Below are positions 8,801 to 18,949 of a stretch of 64,000 nucleotides of DNA, piece after piece (the first letter of the stretch is position 1; every line of letters starts with the position of its first letter). The stretch comes from Lichenicola cladoniae (lineage in GTDB: Bacteria; Pseudomonadota; Alphaproteobacteria; Acetobacterales; Acetobacteraceae): the NCBI RefSeq assembly GCF_013201075.1, contig NZ_CP053708.1:3911501-3975500 (forward strand), in the 5' to 3' direction. A program made the translations under genes and the position numbers. The notes under the pieces were generated by a model. The model worked only from the letters and a program-made list of their open reading frames with translations. It searched no databases and was not told the origin of the DNA.

Positions 8801-11119
8801 ATGTCCGGTTCGTCACGCTTCAAGCCAAACTCCAGTCCGGCCGGCGGCTGGGGAGCCCTGAATGCCACGGCGCGGATCCTGCGCGAGCAAAGCGTGATCG
8901 CCCAGTCCACGACGACCTTGCTCAAGATGAACAAGCCCGGCGGGTTCAAATGCTCGTCCTGCGCTTGGCCGAACCCGACGCCCGGCCACGTCAAAACCTT
9001 CGAATTCTGCGAGAACGGCGCCAAGGCGCTGGCCTTCGAGACCACGCGCAAGCGGGTGACACGCGAGTTTTTTGCTGCCCACACGGTCAGTGAACTGCGC
9101 GGCTGGTCGGACTACGACCTGGAACAGCAAGGCCGCCTGCCCGAGCCGATGCGCTACGATGCGACGACCGACCACTACGTGCCGTGCTCCTGGGACGAGG
9201 CGTTCGCCGACATCGCGTCCGAGCTGCAGGCGCTGGACAGCCCGGACGAGGCGGAGTTCTACACATCCGGACGCACCTCGAACGAGGCGGCGTTCCTGTA
9301 TTCGGTGTTCGTGCGCCAGTTCGGCACCAACAACTTCCCCGACTGCTCGAACATGTGCCACGAGCCGACCAGCCGGGGCCTGCCGAAATCGATCGGCATC
9401 GGCAAGGGCACCATCACCATCGACGACTTCGCCAAGGCGGAGGCGATCTTCATCATCGGCCAGAACCCGGGCACCAACAGCCCGCGTATGATGACCAACC
9501 TGGTCGAGGCGCGGCATCGTGGCGTGCCGATCGTGGTGATCAACCCGATGCCCGAGCGGGCGCTGATGAAGTTCACCGAGCCACAAAATGCCGTCGAGAT
9601 GGCGACCGGCGGCTCGACCAAGATCGCCAGCGAGTTCGTACATGTGCGGATCGGCGGCGACATCGCGGTGCTGAAGGGCATCCTGCGCGCCTTGCTGGAA
9701 GCCGACGACGCCTCGCGCGCGGCCGGAACCGGCGCGCTGATTGACGACGAATTCATCGCCACCCACACGCACGGTTTCGAAGCGGCGGCAGCGGCGGCGC
9801 GCGCGACCGGCTGGGACGAGATCGAGGCGGTCAGCGGCATCGACCAGGCGCAGCTCGCCCGTGTCGCACATATCTATGCGCAGTCGAAGGCCACCATCAT
9901 CTGCTACGGCATGGGAATCACCCAGCATCAGCGCGGTTCGAACGCGGTGCAGCAGATCGCCAACCTGTTGTTGGCCAAAGGCAATATCGGCAAGCCGGGT
10001 GCGGGCATCGCGCCGGTGCGCGGCCATTCAAACGTGCAGGGCGACCGTACCGTCGGCATCGACGAGAAGCCGACCCAGATCTACCTGGACCAGCTCGAGC
10101 AGGTGTTCGGCTTCCGGCCGCCACAGGAGCATGGGCACGATACCGTCGAGGCGGTCGAGGCGATGGTCGCGGGACACTCCAAGGTGTTCATCGCGATCGG
10201 CGGCAACTTCATCCATGCGATCCCCGACACGCCGATCGCCTACGAGGCCATGAGCCGGCTGAAGCTGAGTGTCGCCGTCAGCACCAAGCTAAACCGCGGA
10301 CATGTGGTGCATGGGCACAAGGCGTATATCCTGCCGTGCATCGCGCGGGCCGAGCTCGACATCCAGAACGGGGTGAAGCAGCGAATCACCATCGAGGACG
10401 CGACGTCGATGGTCGGCGCGTCGTCGGGAATACTGGAACCGGCGTCTCCGGACCTGATTTCCGAGATTGCCATCGTCTGCAGGATGGCGCGGGCGACCCT
10501 GCCGGACTCCGCTATTCCGTGGGAAGACTACGAGGGCAATTACGACCTGATCCGTGACAAGATCGCTGCGGTCTATCCGAAGCTCTATGCGCGCATGAAC
10601 GAGCGTCTGGACGAGCCGCAGTTCCACCTGCGCAATTCCGCCCGCGAGCGCGAGTGGAATACGCCGAGCGGCCGCGCCAACTTCCTGGTGTTCGACGGGA
10701 TCGCGATGGACAAGCCGGTCGACGTCGAAGGCATGCTGCGGCTGGCGACGATCCGCAGCCACGAGCAGTTCAACACCACCATCTACAGCAACAATGACCG
10801 TTACCGCGGCGTCTATAACGACCGCATGGTCGTGTTCATGAACGAGGACGACATGAAGGCCCGCGGCATTACCGTCGAGGGTCCGGTCGAAATGGAGACG
10901 GTGTCGCTCGACGGAGCGAGGCGCTGGCTCGGCGGGCTCAAGGCACTGCCCTATCCGATCCCGCGTGGCTCGGTCGCCGCCTACTACCCCGAAACCAATG
11001 GGCTGCTGCCGCTGTATCACCATGACGAGTTGAGCAAGACGCCGGCCGCCAAGTCGATTCCGGTGCTGGTGCGGCCGAGCACGCCAGGCGCTGCCGGGTC
11101 GGCGATCCAGGGAATGTAG
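8801..11119 (+). CDS. FdhF/YdeP-family molybdopterin oxidoreductase alpha subunit
   Basis: Cytoplasmic molybdenum bis-MGD enzyme of the YdeP (FdhF-like alpha subunit) family; 772 aa. Three N-terminal cysteines C51, C54 and C70 could hold an iron-sulfur cluster. C186 in SNMCHEPTS sits where FdhF has its molybdenum-ligating selenocysteine. GQNPGTNSPR and GMGITQHQRG are typical cofactor-binding stretches. The ATG at 8801 has AGGAAA eight bases upstream. No electron-transfer partner is adjacent. Its divergent position from the formaldehyde-to-formate genes suggests, but does not prove, oxidation of the resulting formate; YdeP itself has no settled substrate. Confidence 0.85.
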   Translation: MSGSSRFKPNSSPAGGWGALNATARILREQSVIAQSTTTLLKMNKPGGFKCSSCAWPNPTPGHVKTFEFCENGAKALAFETTRKRVTREFFAAHTVSELRGWSDYDLEQQGRLPEPMRYDATTDHYVPCSWDEAFADIASELQALDSPDEAEFYTSGRTSNEAAFLYSVFVRQFGTNNFPDCSNMCHEPTSRGLPKSIGIGKGTITIDDFAKAEAIFIIGQNPGTNSPRMMTNLVEARHRGVPIVVINPMPERALMKFTEPQNAVEMATGGSTKIASEFVHVRIGGDIAVLKGILRALLEADDASRAAGTGALIDDEFIATHTHGFEAAAAAARATGWDEIEAVSGIDQAQLARVAHIYAQSKATIICYGMGITQHQRGSNAVQQIANLLLAKGNIGKPGAGIAPVRGHSNVQGDRTVGIDEKPTQIYLDQLEQVFGFRPPQEHGHDTVEAVEAMVAGHSKVFIAIGGNFIHAIPDTPIAYEAMSRLKLSVAVSTKLNRGHVVHGHKAYILPCIARAELDIQNGVKQRITIEDATSMVGASSGILEPASPDLISEIAIVCRMARATLPDSAIPWEDYEGNYDLIRDKIAAVYPKLYARMNERLDEPQFHLRNSAREREWNTPSGRANFLVFDGIAMDKPVDVEGMLRLATIRSHEQFNTTIYSNNDRYRGVYNDRMVVFMNEDDMKARGITVEGPVEMETVSLDGARRWLGGLKALPYPIPRGSVAAYYPETNGLLPLYHHDELSKTPAAKSIPVLVRPSTPGAAGSAIQGM

Positions 11120-11133
11120 CACCGGAGGTCAGC

Positions 11134-11165
11134 GGGACCGCACCTGATAGTCGGGATGCGGTCCC
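11134..11165 (+). terminator. hairpin after the YdeP-like gene
   Basis: A perfect 9-bp inverted repeat (GGGACCGCA / TGCGGTCCC) with a 14-nt loop starts 14 nt after the stop codon of the molybdoenzyme gene. There is no U-run, so it may act as a weak or Rho-assisted terminator or as an mRNA 3'-end stabiliser. Confidence 0.55.
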
Positions 11166-11337
11166 GTCGGTCTGCCCACGCTGCATGAACCTGCTGGACG
11201 AAACCTTCCAAAAGCTGACATGGAAGTTCCGTGGTCACCGACCGGGATTCGTGTCGCGCCTGATGCGGATTGATCGCAAACGGTGGCAGCTGGAACAGCG
11301 TTCAGGAAAACATGGACGTGCTAGGTGAGGCTGCCCG

Positions 11338-12477
11338 TCATGTGTCAGATGCTGCAAAGCTGCCGAATAGATTGACCAAGCTCCCCGGGGCGTCGTTACC
11401 GAAGAACAACTTCAGGTTCTGCGCCGACATACGTGCCGCCTCACGGCTTCGCGGGAACAGGGAGTCCTCATACGCGGACAAGGACGCGTTCATGTCATCA
11501 GGATTGTCGATAATCGCCCGGGCGAGTTCCGCGCCGTCATACATGGCTAGGTTGGCGCCCTCACCCGCGAATGGGGACATGAGGTGTGCCGCGTCGCCGA
11601 CCAAGGTCAGGCCGACCTTTCGCTTCCACTCATGCCCGACCGGCAGCGCATAGATCGGGCGGATCGTCGGATCGGCAACGCTGCCGGTGATGAACCTGAT
11701 AAGATGCGGCGCCCAGCCGGAGAACTTCTGGGCGATGAAATCCAAGGCTGCGGGAGCATCGCTGAAGTCTATGGACCTGATCCATTCTTCCTGCTCGTTC
11801 AACGCGACATATCCCGCGACGCTGCCATCGGCGCTGCGATGCGCGATGATACCCTTGCCCGGCGCCGCTGCCATGAGGGTGCCGGTTCCGATCGCCGCCA
11901 CGCTTTCCGCATTGCGCGCGTCCCCGGCGGCTAGCGCGATCTCGATGAAGCAAGTGCCTGAATAAACCGGCTTGGAATCGGAAAGGAGTGGGCGGACTTT
12001 TGACCAGGCGCCGTCAGCTCCGACGAGCAGATCAATCGCCGTCCGGGTCCCGTTGGCGAAGCCGACCTCGTGGCGCCCTTCTGCAGTCCGCGTCAGGTAC
12101 GTGACCTTGTGATCCCAACGGATCGCGGTATCCGGAAGCGAGGCAATCAGCATCGCGCGAAGCTCACCCCGATCGACCTCTGGGCACCTGGGCGAGCGGT
12201 CCCCCGCCTTGTCGAACAAGATAACCCCATCCTTGTTTACGACGCGCTTTGCATCTTCGCCGAGCCGAACAAGACGCAGAAATGCATCATACAGACCGGT
12301 CGCCTTGAGCGCGAGCTGGCCGTTATGCTCGTGTATATCGAGCAGGCCTCCCTGCTCCCTGGCGACCGGCGACAGCTCGGCCTCGTAGATTGTCGCTTCG
12401 ATCCCGTAGCGATGCAGGGTACGGGCAAGCGTCAGGCCAGCAAGGCCGGCACCGATAATCGCAAGGGTGTCTCGCAT
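11338..12477 (-). CDS. TetX-like FAD-dependent monooxygenase
   Basis: Single-component flavoprotein monooxygenase of the PHBH/TetX type; 379 aa, cytoplasmic. The dinucleotide-binding motif is GAGLAG (residues 9-14). The run GLLDIHEHNGQ, PEVDRGELRAML and GADGAWSKVR follows the TetX order closely, and the second FAD motif is GDAAHLMSPFAGEGAN from residue 294. The ATG at 12477 places the Rossmann strand at the N-terminus as expected. It stands alone, with no regulator beside it. Overall resemblance to TetX is clear in the FAD domain, but the substrate-binding part differs, so tetracycline as substrate is not implied; an aromatic or polyketide substrate is equally possible. Confidence 0.85.
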   Translation of the reverse strand: MRDTLAIIGAGLAGLTLARTLHRYGIEATIYEAELSPVAREQGGLLDIHEHNGQLALKATGLYDAFLRLVRLGEDAKRVVNKDGVILFDKAGDRSPRCPEVDRGELRAMLIASLPDTAIRWDHKVTYLTRTAEGRHEVGFANGTRTAIDLLVGADGAWSKVRPLLSDSKPVYSGTCFIEIALAAGDARNAESVAAIGTGTLMAAAPGKGIIAHRSADGSVAGYVALNEQEEWIRSIDFSDAPAALDFIAQKFSGWAPHLIRFITGSVADPTIRPIYALPVGHEWKRKVGLTLVGDAAHLMSPFAGEGANLAMYDGAELARAIIDNPDDMNASLSAYEDSLFPRSREAARMSAQNLKLFFGNDAPGSLVNLFGSFAASDT

Positions 12478-12810
12478 GCATGCGCTCCAGTGTCGCAGCA
12501 TCCTGCGATGCTGGCGGTTGTTCGGAGACGCTGGGCAGCCACGCAGGGTGCGTGGGCGACGTGTATGCGGCGGCTTGCAATGAAAGGGCAGCCGTTTTTC
12601 GCGACGCTCGATCGATATAGGAGGCTGTCGGGTTCAACAAGGCTTACGCCTTACTTGCGGCCCGTGCCTTCTCCCGGACTACCATCGTTTGCGGGAGCAG
12701 CGAGCGGCATGCGCGCCATGTTCGACAGCCTGGCTTTGAGCCTGGCGGTGGAACCCCGGCCCGGTCGACGACGGTCAATGCCGGGCGACTGGCCGAAGGC
12801 GCACTGGCTC
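12478..12810. other. intergenic stretch, nothing recognised
   Basis: Roughly 330 nt upstream of the monooxygenase start and upstream of an exporter remnant. It must contain the monooxygenase promoter (minus strand). Open frames cross it on both strands, but none has family resemblance, a ribosome binding site or sensible hydrophobicity. It may be partly decayed coding DNA. Confidence 0.4.
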
Positions 12811-13041
12811 CCGGGCTGGGGACCAATTTGGCTTGCAGCCCTGCTCGGGTTGGCGTTCGGAGTAGCAGCCGCCCTGTCCCACTCGATCTGATACGCAGCC
12901 GGGCACGCGCTGGCACGGTTGCTGCGGAACGATCGACAGTGGCAGGTGCTGAACGCCGTACTGGGTGTTCTGCTGGTCGCTCCGATCATCCCCGATGTGG
13001 CCCTGGCCGACCCACCGTGGGCGGATGCCGGTCAGCGATGA
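12811..13041 (+). pseudogene. C-terminal remnant of a LysE/RhtB-type exporter
   Basis: Reading straight through a TGA at 12889-12891 gives a continuous peptide with two hydrophobic helices. The first runs over GPIWLAALLGLAFGVAAAL. After the stop comes GHALARLLRNDRQ, then VLNAVLGVLLVAPIIP, ending at a TGA at 13039-13041. The amphipathic arginine-rich linker followed by a final helix with LNxxLGVLLVA is the usual C-terminus of LysE-family translocators. The TGA stands where a Trp is common in the family (TGG to TGA). No N-terminal half or start codon is recognisable upstream, so this looks like a decayed 3' fragment. It runs 10 nt into the bluB 3' end. Confidence 0.45.
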
Positions 13042-13694
13042 AGGATACGCGATCCGGCGTTCTGCCGGCGCTCCCATCCGGCTCGTTCCAGTTCTGGCGT
13101 GTCGTCCTCCGCCAGCAGGAAGCCCAGGCAGAAATAACCGATGAAGGTCCAGTGCGCGGGGATGTCGAGCGTCTCGGCAATCGCCGCCGGGTTCAGGATC
13201 GAGACCCAGCCCAGCCCCAGGTTGACGGCGCGGGCAGCCAGCCAGAGCGTGTGGGCCGCCATCACCGCCGAATACGTCGTGGTGTCCGGCATGGTCTCCC
13301 GGCCCAGCCGTTTCCCCTGCGCCGGTTCGGGATCGGCGAAGATCGCGAACTGGCTGGGGGCCTGGTCGAGTCCCGCCAGCTTAAGGCGCGCATAGGACGC
13401 GGCACGCTCCTGCGACTGATCGGCCAGGGCTCGTGCATTGCAGGCCTCGAAATCTGCACGGATGGCGGCTCGGCGTGACGGGTCGTCGACGATGACGAAC
13501 CGCCAGGGCTGGCTCAGCCCGACCGACGGCGCCAGGCACGCCAGCTCGAACAGGTCAGCGAGCAACCCAGCCGGAACCGGCTCGCGACTGAAATGCCGGA
13601 CGTCACGGCGCCAGGCGAACAGCTCGTCGAGTTGCCGACGAAATACGTCGTCGAAGGTTGGTCCGGCGCTGTCCGGAAGTCGCGCATCTGTCAT
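13032..13694 (-). CDS. bluB: 5,6-dimethylbenzimidazole synthase BluB
   Basis: Flavin-destructase of the nitroreductase fold that converts reduced FMN and oxygen to 5,6-dimethylbenzimidazole, the lower ligand of vitamin B12; 220 aa, cytoplasmic. Diagnostic BluB stretches are RRDVRHF, APSVGLSQPWRF, LKLAGL and LWLAARAVNLGLGWVSIL, with C-terminal PELERAGW. General nitroreductases lack the SVGLSQPWRF lid sequence. No other cobalamin gene is adjacent. The ATG at 13694 lies in the 5' flank of the divergent symporter gene. Confidence 0.93.
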   Translation of the reverse strand: MTDARLPDSAGPTFDDVFRRQLDELFAWRRDVRHFSREPVPAGLLADLFELACLAPSVGLSQPWRFVIVDDPSRRAAIRADFEACNARALADQSQERAASYARLKLAGLDQAPSQFAIFADPEPAQGKRLGRETMPDTTTYSAVMAAHTLWLAARAVNLGLGWVSILNPAAIAETLDIPAHWTFIGYFCLGFLLAEDDTPELERAGWERRQNAGSRILHR

Positions 13695-13789
13695 GCCGGC
13701 TCTTCTACGCCATCGGGCAGCGGAGCGAACGCCTGCATCGCCAGGCGCCGGTGCCGATGCAACGGCCCACGTCTGCGCTACAAAGGGGA

Positions 13790-15022
13790 ATGAGATCTTC
13801 GGGCGTCATTCTTCTCGCGATGCTGCTCGGCCTGATAGCTGGCGGCATCCTGCATGGCGTGGTGCCAGCACCGATATCCCAGTCGGCCGCCGATGATGCA
13901 GGGGTCGTCGCGGACCTGTTCCTCCGGCTGATCCGGATGATCATCGCGCCGCTGGTGTTCGCGACGCTGGCGGGCGGGATCGCCGGCATGCGAGGCGGCT
14001 CGATCGGACGGAGCGCCCTGCTGGCGATGACGTGGTTCGTCACCGCGTCGCTGGTCTCGCTAGGGCTGGGGCTCGTCGCCGCGAACGTGCTGCAGCCCGG
14101 CGCCGGCTTGTCGCTGTCGGTGCCGCCCATGGCTGCAGGCACCACCGCGGGCATCGCCAGGGGTTTCGACACACGCAGCTTCATCACCCATCTGGTGCCG
14201 TCGAGCGTGATCGACGCGATGGCGCGCAACGACATCGTAGAGATCGTGGTGTTCGCGTCGCTGTTCGGGACCGCGGTGGCCGCGATGCCGGACGCAGCCT
14301 CGACGCGCCTGCGCGGCATGCTGGCGGATCTGGCCGACGCGATGCTGGCCCTGACCAGACTGGTGATGCGGCTGGCGCCGGTTGCGGTGTTCGCAGCGCT
14401 GTTCGCGACGTTCGCACGCGGCGGGATCGGCATGGCAGGCAGTTTCGCAGCGTTCATCGGCGGCTTCTACGCGACCATGCTGGTGCTGTGGGTGCTGCTG
14501 GCCGGGGCAGGCTTCGTGCTGCTTGGACGGCCGGTGTTCGGCTTGCTCCGCGTGATCGCGCCGGCCGGCATGGTGGCGTTCGCGACGGCAAGCAGCGAGG
14601 CGGTGTTTCCGTTGATGGTCGCAACCCTGGAACGGTTCGGCGTGTCGCCGAGGCTGGTCGGGTTCGTGCTGCCGCTCGGCTACGCGTTCAACCTGGACGG
14701 TTCGATGCTGTTCCAGGCATTCGCGGCGCTGTTCATCGCGCAGGCCTACGGCATTCCGCTTACGATGGAGCAGCAGGTCGGGATGCTGCTGGTGCTGATG
14801 GTCAGCAGCAAGGGCACCGCCGGCGTGCCGCGTGCGGCGATCGTGGCGCTGGCGGCGGTCATGCCGGCGTTCGGATTGCCGGATGCGGGCCTGCTGCTGA
14901 TCCTGGGCGTGGACCATCTGCTCGACATGGGCAGGACCGCAACCAACGTGGTCGGCAATGCGATAGCGACCGCCGTGGTGGCACGCCGGACCGAGCCAGG
15001 TTTCCGGCGGGAGCCGGGATAG
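13790..15022 (+). CDS. dicarboxylate/amino acid:cation symporter (DAACS/GltP family)
   Basis: Inner-membrane sodium- or proton-coupled uptake carrier for C4-dicarboxylates or acidic amino acids; 410 aa. It shows the family's eight helices and two re-entrant loops, with the hairpin serines in ATASSEAVFP, the NLDGSM segment and the C-terminal substrate region DHLLDMGRTATNVVGNA. The start at 13790 is chosen over in-frame codons further upstream because AAGGGG lies just ahead and because the first helix then begins at residue 5. Substrate cannot be read from sequence alone. Confidence 0.88.
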   Translation: MRSSGVILLAMLLGLIAGGILHGVVPAPISQSAADDAGVVADLFLRLIRMIIAPLVFATLAGGIAGMRGGSIGRSALLAMTWFVTASLVSLGLGLVAANVLQPGAGLSLSVPPMAAGTTAGIARGFDTRSFITHLVPSSVIDAMARNDIVEIVVFASLFGTAVAAMPDAASTRLRGMLADLADAMLALTRLVMRLAPVAVFAALFATFARGGIGMAGSFAAFIGGFYATMLVLWVLLAGAGFVLLGRPVFGLLRVIAPAGMVAFATASSEAVFPLMVATLERFGVSPRLVGFVLPLGYAFNLDGSMLFQAFAALFIAQAYGIPLTMEQQVGMLLVLMVSSKGTAGVPRAAIVALAAVMPAFGLPDAGLLLILGVDHLLDMGRTATNVVGNAIATAVVARRTEPGFRREPG

Positions 15023-15412
15023 GCGGGACCTATCGGCAGCGTAACGATCGGTTGGGGTGATCGCTCCGGCCGAATGCGTGACCGTTGATCGCCGAGACGC
15101 ACGACCGCCGTATCGAAAACCAATCCTGCTCAACGCCGCGCCCTCGCACGGCCGGTCGCACGGAACGGTGATCGTCATGCTCGGACGTCACCGTCGCTGC
15201 ACGAGAGCCGCAATCACCCTGGCTACAGGCACGGCCTCCAAACCGTTCGGCGAGATAATGGCAGCGGGTGACCTATCCGTCGATCGCTTCGAAATCGGAA
15301 CCGTGAAGCGCGTCTTCAAGTAAGCACCTATCCAGACCGCGACGAATCGCCCTAGCATCGCAACGGCGTTGCCAAGAGCGCCGAATATAAAAAACAAAGA
15401 CCCGGAGGAAAC
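15023..15412. other. 390-nt leader region upstream of a sugar ABC operon
   Basis: No convincing gene. Short frames on both strands lack a ribosome binding site or family resemblance. The last 100 nt turn A-rich (around 15388-15398) and end in a GGAGGA Shine-Dalgarno for the binding protein, so the operon promoter probably lies here. Positions 15150-15166 carry a 17-bp sequence repeated exactly upstream of the OprB porin (62455-62471). Confidence 0.5.
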
Positions 15413-16366
15413 ATGCGTCGCCTCATCCAGGCTGCTCTCATGGGGGCGGCCACCCTTTCATTGTGCAGTGCACCAGCCGGTGCCCAGCAGAAGAAATCCC
15501 TTGCCCTGATCACCAACGTCTCGGCCGATTTCTGGACCGTCGCCCGCGCCGGCGTCATGAAGGCACAGAAGGAACATCCCGACTTCGCCATGCAGGTGAT
15601 CGTCACCGGCCAGGCAACGGCGGCCGAGCAACGTCGCGAGCTGGACGATCTGCTCGCCAACGGCATCGCCGGCGTTTCCATCTCGGCCATCGATCCCAAG
15701 AACTCTACCGAGGAGTTCAACAAGGTCGCCAGCCACGCCGTCCTCTTCACCACCGACAGCGACGCGCCGGGCTCCAACCGCGTGCTCTATATCGGCACCG
15801 ACAACAAGGCGGCCGGCCTGCAGGCTGCCACCGAGATCAGGAAGGCCCTGCCCCAGGGCGGCAAGATGATGGCCTTCGTCGGCACCATGGATGCCGACAA
15901 TGCGCGCGAGCGCGTCGACGGGATCAAGGAAGGGCTGCAGGGCAGCAACATCCAGATCGTCGACATCCGCACCGACGGCGGCGATTTCGCCAAGGCAAAA
16001 GCGAACGTGCAGGACGCGCTCGCAAAGGGCGGCCTCGACGTCCTGGTCGGCCTCTACAATTACAATACGCCGCAGATCTACTCCGCCGTGAAGGATGCCG
16101 GCATGTCCGGCAAGATCAAGGTCGTGGGCTTCGACGAGGACGCCCAGACGCTGCGCGGTGTCGCCGACGGCACGATCCAGTCGACGATCGTTCAGCAGCC
16201 GTTCGAGTTCGGCTATCAGTCGATGACCGACCTGGTGAAGTACATCAACGGCGACAAGTCCTTCATTCCGGCCAACCACCTCATCATCATTCCCACACGC
16301 ATCATCCAGAAGGACAACGTGCACGAGTTCCAGCAGAGCATGCGCAAGATGCTGGCTGCGAAATAG
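15413..16366 (+). CDS. sugar ABC transporter substrate-binding protein (RbsB type)
   Basis: Periplasmic binding protein of the ribose/galactose (PBP type I) class; 317 aa. A signal peptide is cleaved near AGAQQKK (residues 24-25). The two-lobed fold is marked by NVSADFWTVARAG, ISAIDP, DSDAPGS, GTMDADNARERVDG and VVGFDEDAQTLRGV. The last motif is typical of monosaccharide or polyol binders. GGAGGA lies seven bases ahead of the ATG. It is first in an operon with its own ATPase and permease, but no catabolic gene follows, so the ligand is open. Confidence 0.9.
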   Translation: MRRLIQAALMGAATLSLCSAPAGAQQKKSLALITNVSADFWTVARAGVMKAQKEHPDFAMQVIVTGQATAAEQRRELDDLLANGIAGVSISAIDPKNSTEEFNKVASHAVLFTTDSDAPGSNRVLYIGTDNKAAGLQAATEIRKALPQGGKMMAFVGTMDADNARERVDGIKEGLQGSNIQIVDIRTDGGDFAKAKANVQDALAKGGLDVLVGLYNYNTPQIYSAVKDAGMSGKIKVVGFDEDAQTLRGVADGTIQSTIVQQPFEFGYQSMTDLVKYINGDKSFIPANHLIIIPTRIIQKDNVHEFQQSMRKMLAAK

Positions 16367-16385
16367 CTCCGGAAGACTGCGCCGC

Positions 16386-17908
<1,523 letters not shown>

Positions 17909-17912
<4 letters not shown>

Positions 17913-18916
17913 CCCGGAAGGATTGGGGACTTCTTCTTCTCCTGATCGTCGTCGGTGGTATCACCGCGATCCTCAACCCGCGCTTCCTCTCCGCCGTCAA
18001 CCTGCTCGACATGGCCAACCTCATCGGCCTGTTCGGCATCTTCTCGATCGGCGAGGGGCTGGTGGTCATCACCGGCGGCATCGATCTTTCCGTCGGCTCG
18101 ATGTTCTCCCTGCTCGGCGTCATATTCATCGACCTACTGGTCAATCGCGGCGTACCCTGGCCGCTGGCGATCCTCGCCATCGTAGTTGGCGGCATCGTGC
18201 TCGGGGCGCTGCAGGGCCTGCTGGTGACCAAGGCCAAGCTCCAGCCGTTCGTCGTCACCTTGTGCGGATTGCTGATCTATCGCGGCGCCGCCCGCTACTA
18301 CACCACCGACGCCACCATGGGGTTCGGCTACACCGACGATTTCGACTGGCTCGGCTGGCTGGCGTCCGGGCGCAGCTGGGGCATCCCGCACCCGTTCATC
18401 CTGCTGATCCTGGTCGCCGTGGTCATGGGCGTGCTGCTGCATCGCTCGGTGTTCGGCCGCTACCTGTTCGCGATCGGCCGCAACGAGGAGGCCGCCCGCT
18501 TCTCCGGGATCCGCACCGGCGCGATCATCACCGGTGCCTACATCATCAGCGGCGGGCTGGCCGGCCTCGCGACGATCTGCCTGGTGTTCTACACGAATTC
18601 CGTCTCACCCTCGTCGTTCGGTAATTTCTACGAGCTCTATGCAATTGCCGCCGCCGTGCTCGGCGGCTGCAGCCTGCGCGGCGGCGAAGGCTCGATCATC
18701 GGCATCGTCCTCGGCACCGCCCTGCTCCAGGTGCTGCAGAACCTGGTGAACATCCTGGGCATCCCGAGTTCGCTCAACTTCGCCGTCATGGGCACGGTGA
18801 TCCTGATCGGCGTTCTTGCCGACCAGCCCTTTATCCGGCGCGCAATCCCATCGATCCGCTCGTTCCGCTCCGGCAGCGCGACGCCGGCCGCCAAATCGAC
18901 CAGGGCGATACCGTAA
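17909..18916 (+). CDS. sugar ABC transporter permease (RbsC type)
   Basis: Membrane subunit of the CUT2 importer; 335 aa with 8-10 hydrophobic segments. GGIDLSVGSMFSL and the coupling-helix region AIGRNEEAARFSGI, followed by LGGCSLRGGEGSIIG, are hallmark RbsC motifs. It overlaps the ATPase stop by four bases and ends the operon. The next gene is convergent. Confidence 0.92.
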
Positions 18917-18949
18917 CCCTGGCTGGCACGCGCCACGAACCGATCGGTT

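Noticed and set aside
12478-12800. Degenerate transposase upstream of the LysE remnant
   Set aside because: A few residues on the minus strand resemble an IS transposase motif, but no catalytic triad, inverted repeats or target duplication could be found.
15057-15397. Small open frames on both strands of the 15023-15412 leader, one with a hydrophobic N-terminus
   Set aside because: No ribosome binding site, poor start codons, and no family resemblance.
18913-18939. GTAACC followed by CGAA as a further SigF promoter
   Set aside because: Spacer is 17 nt, it lies at the 3' end of a coding sequence, and it has no gene in the right direction downstream.
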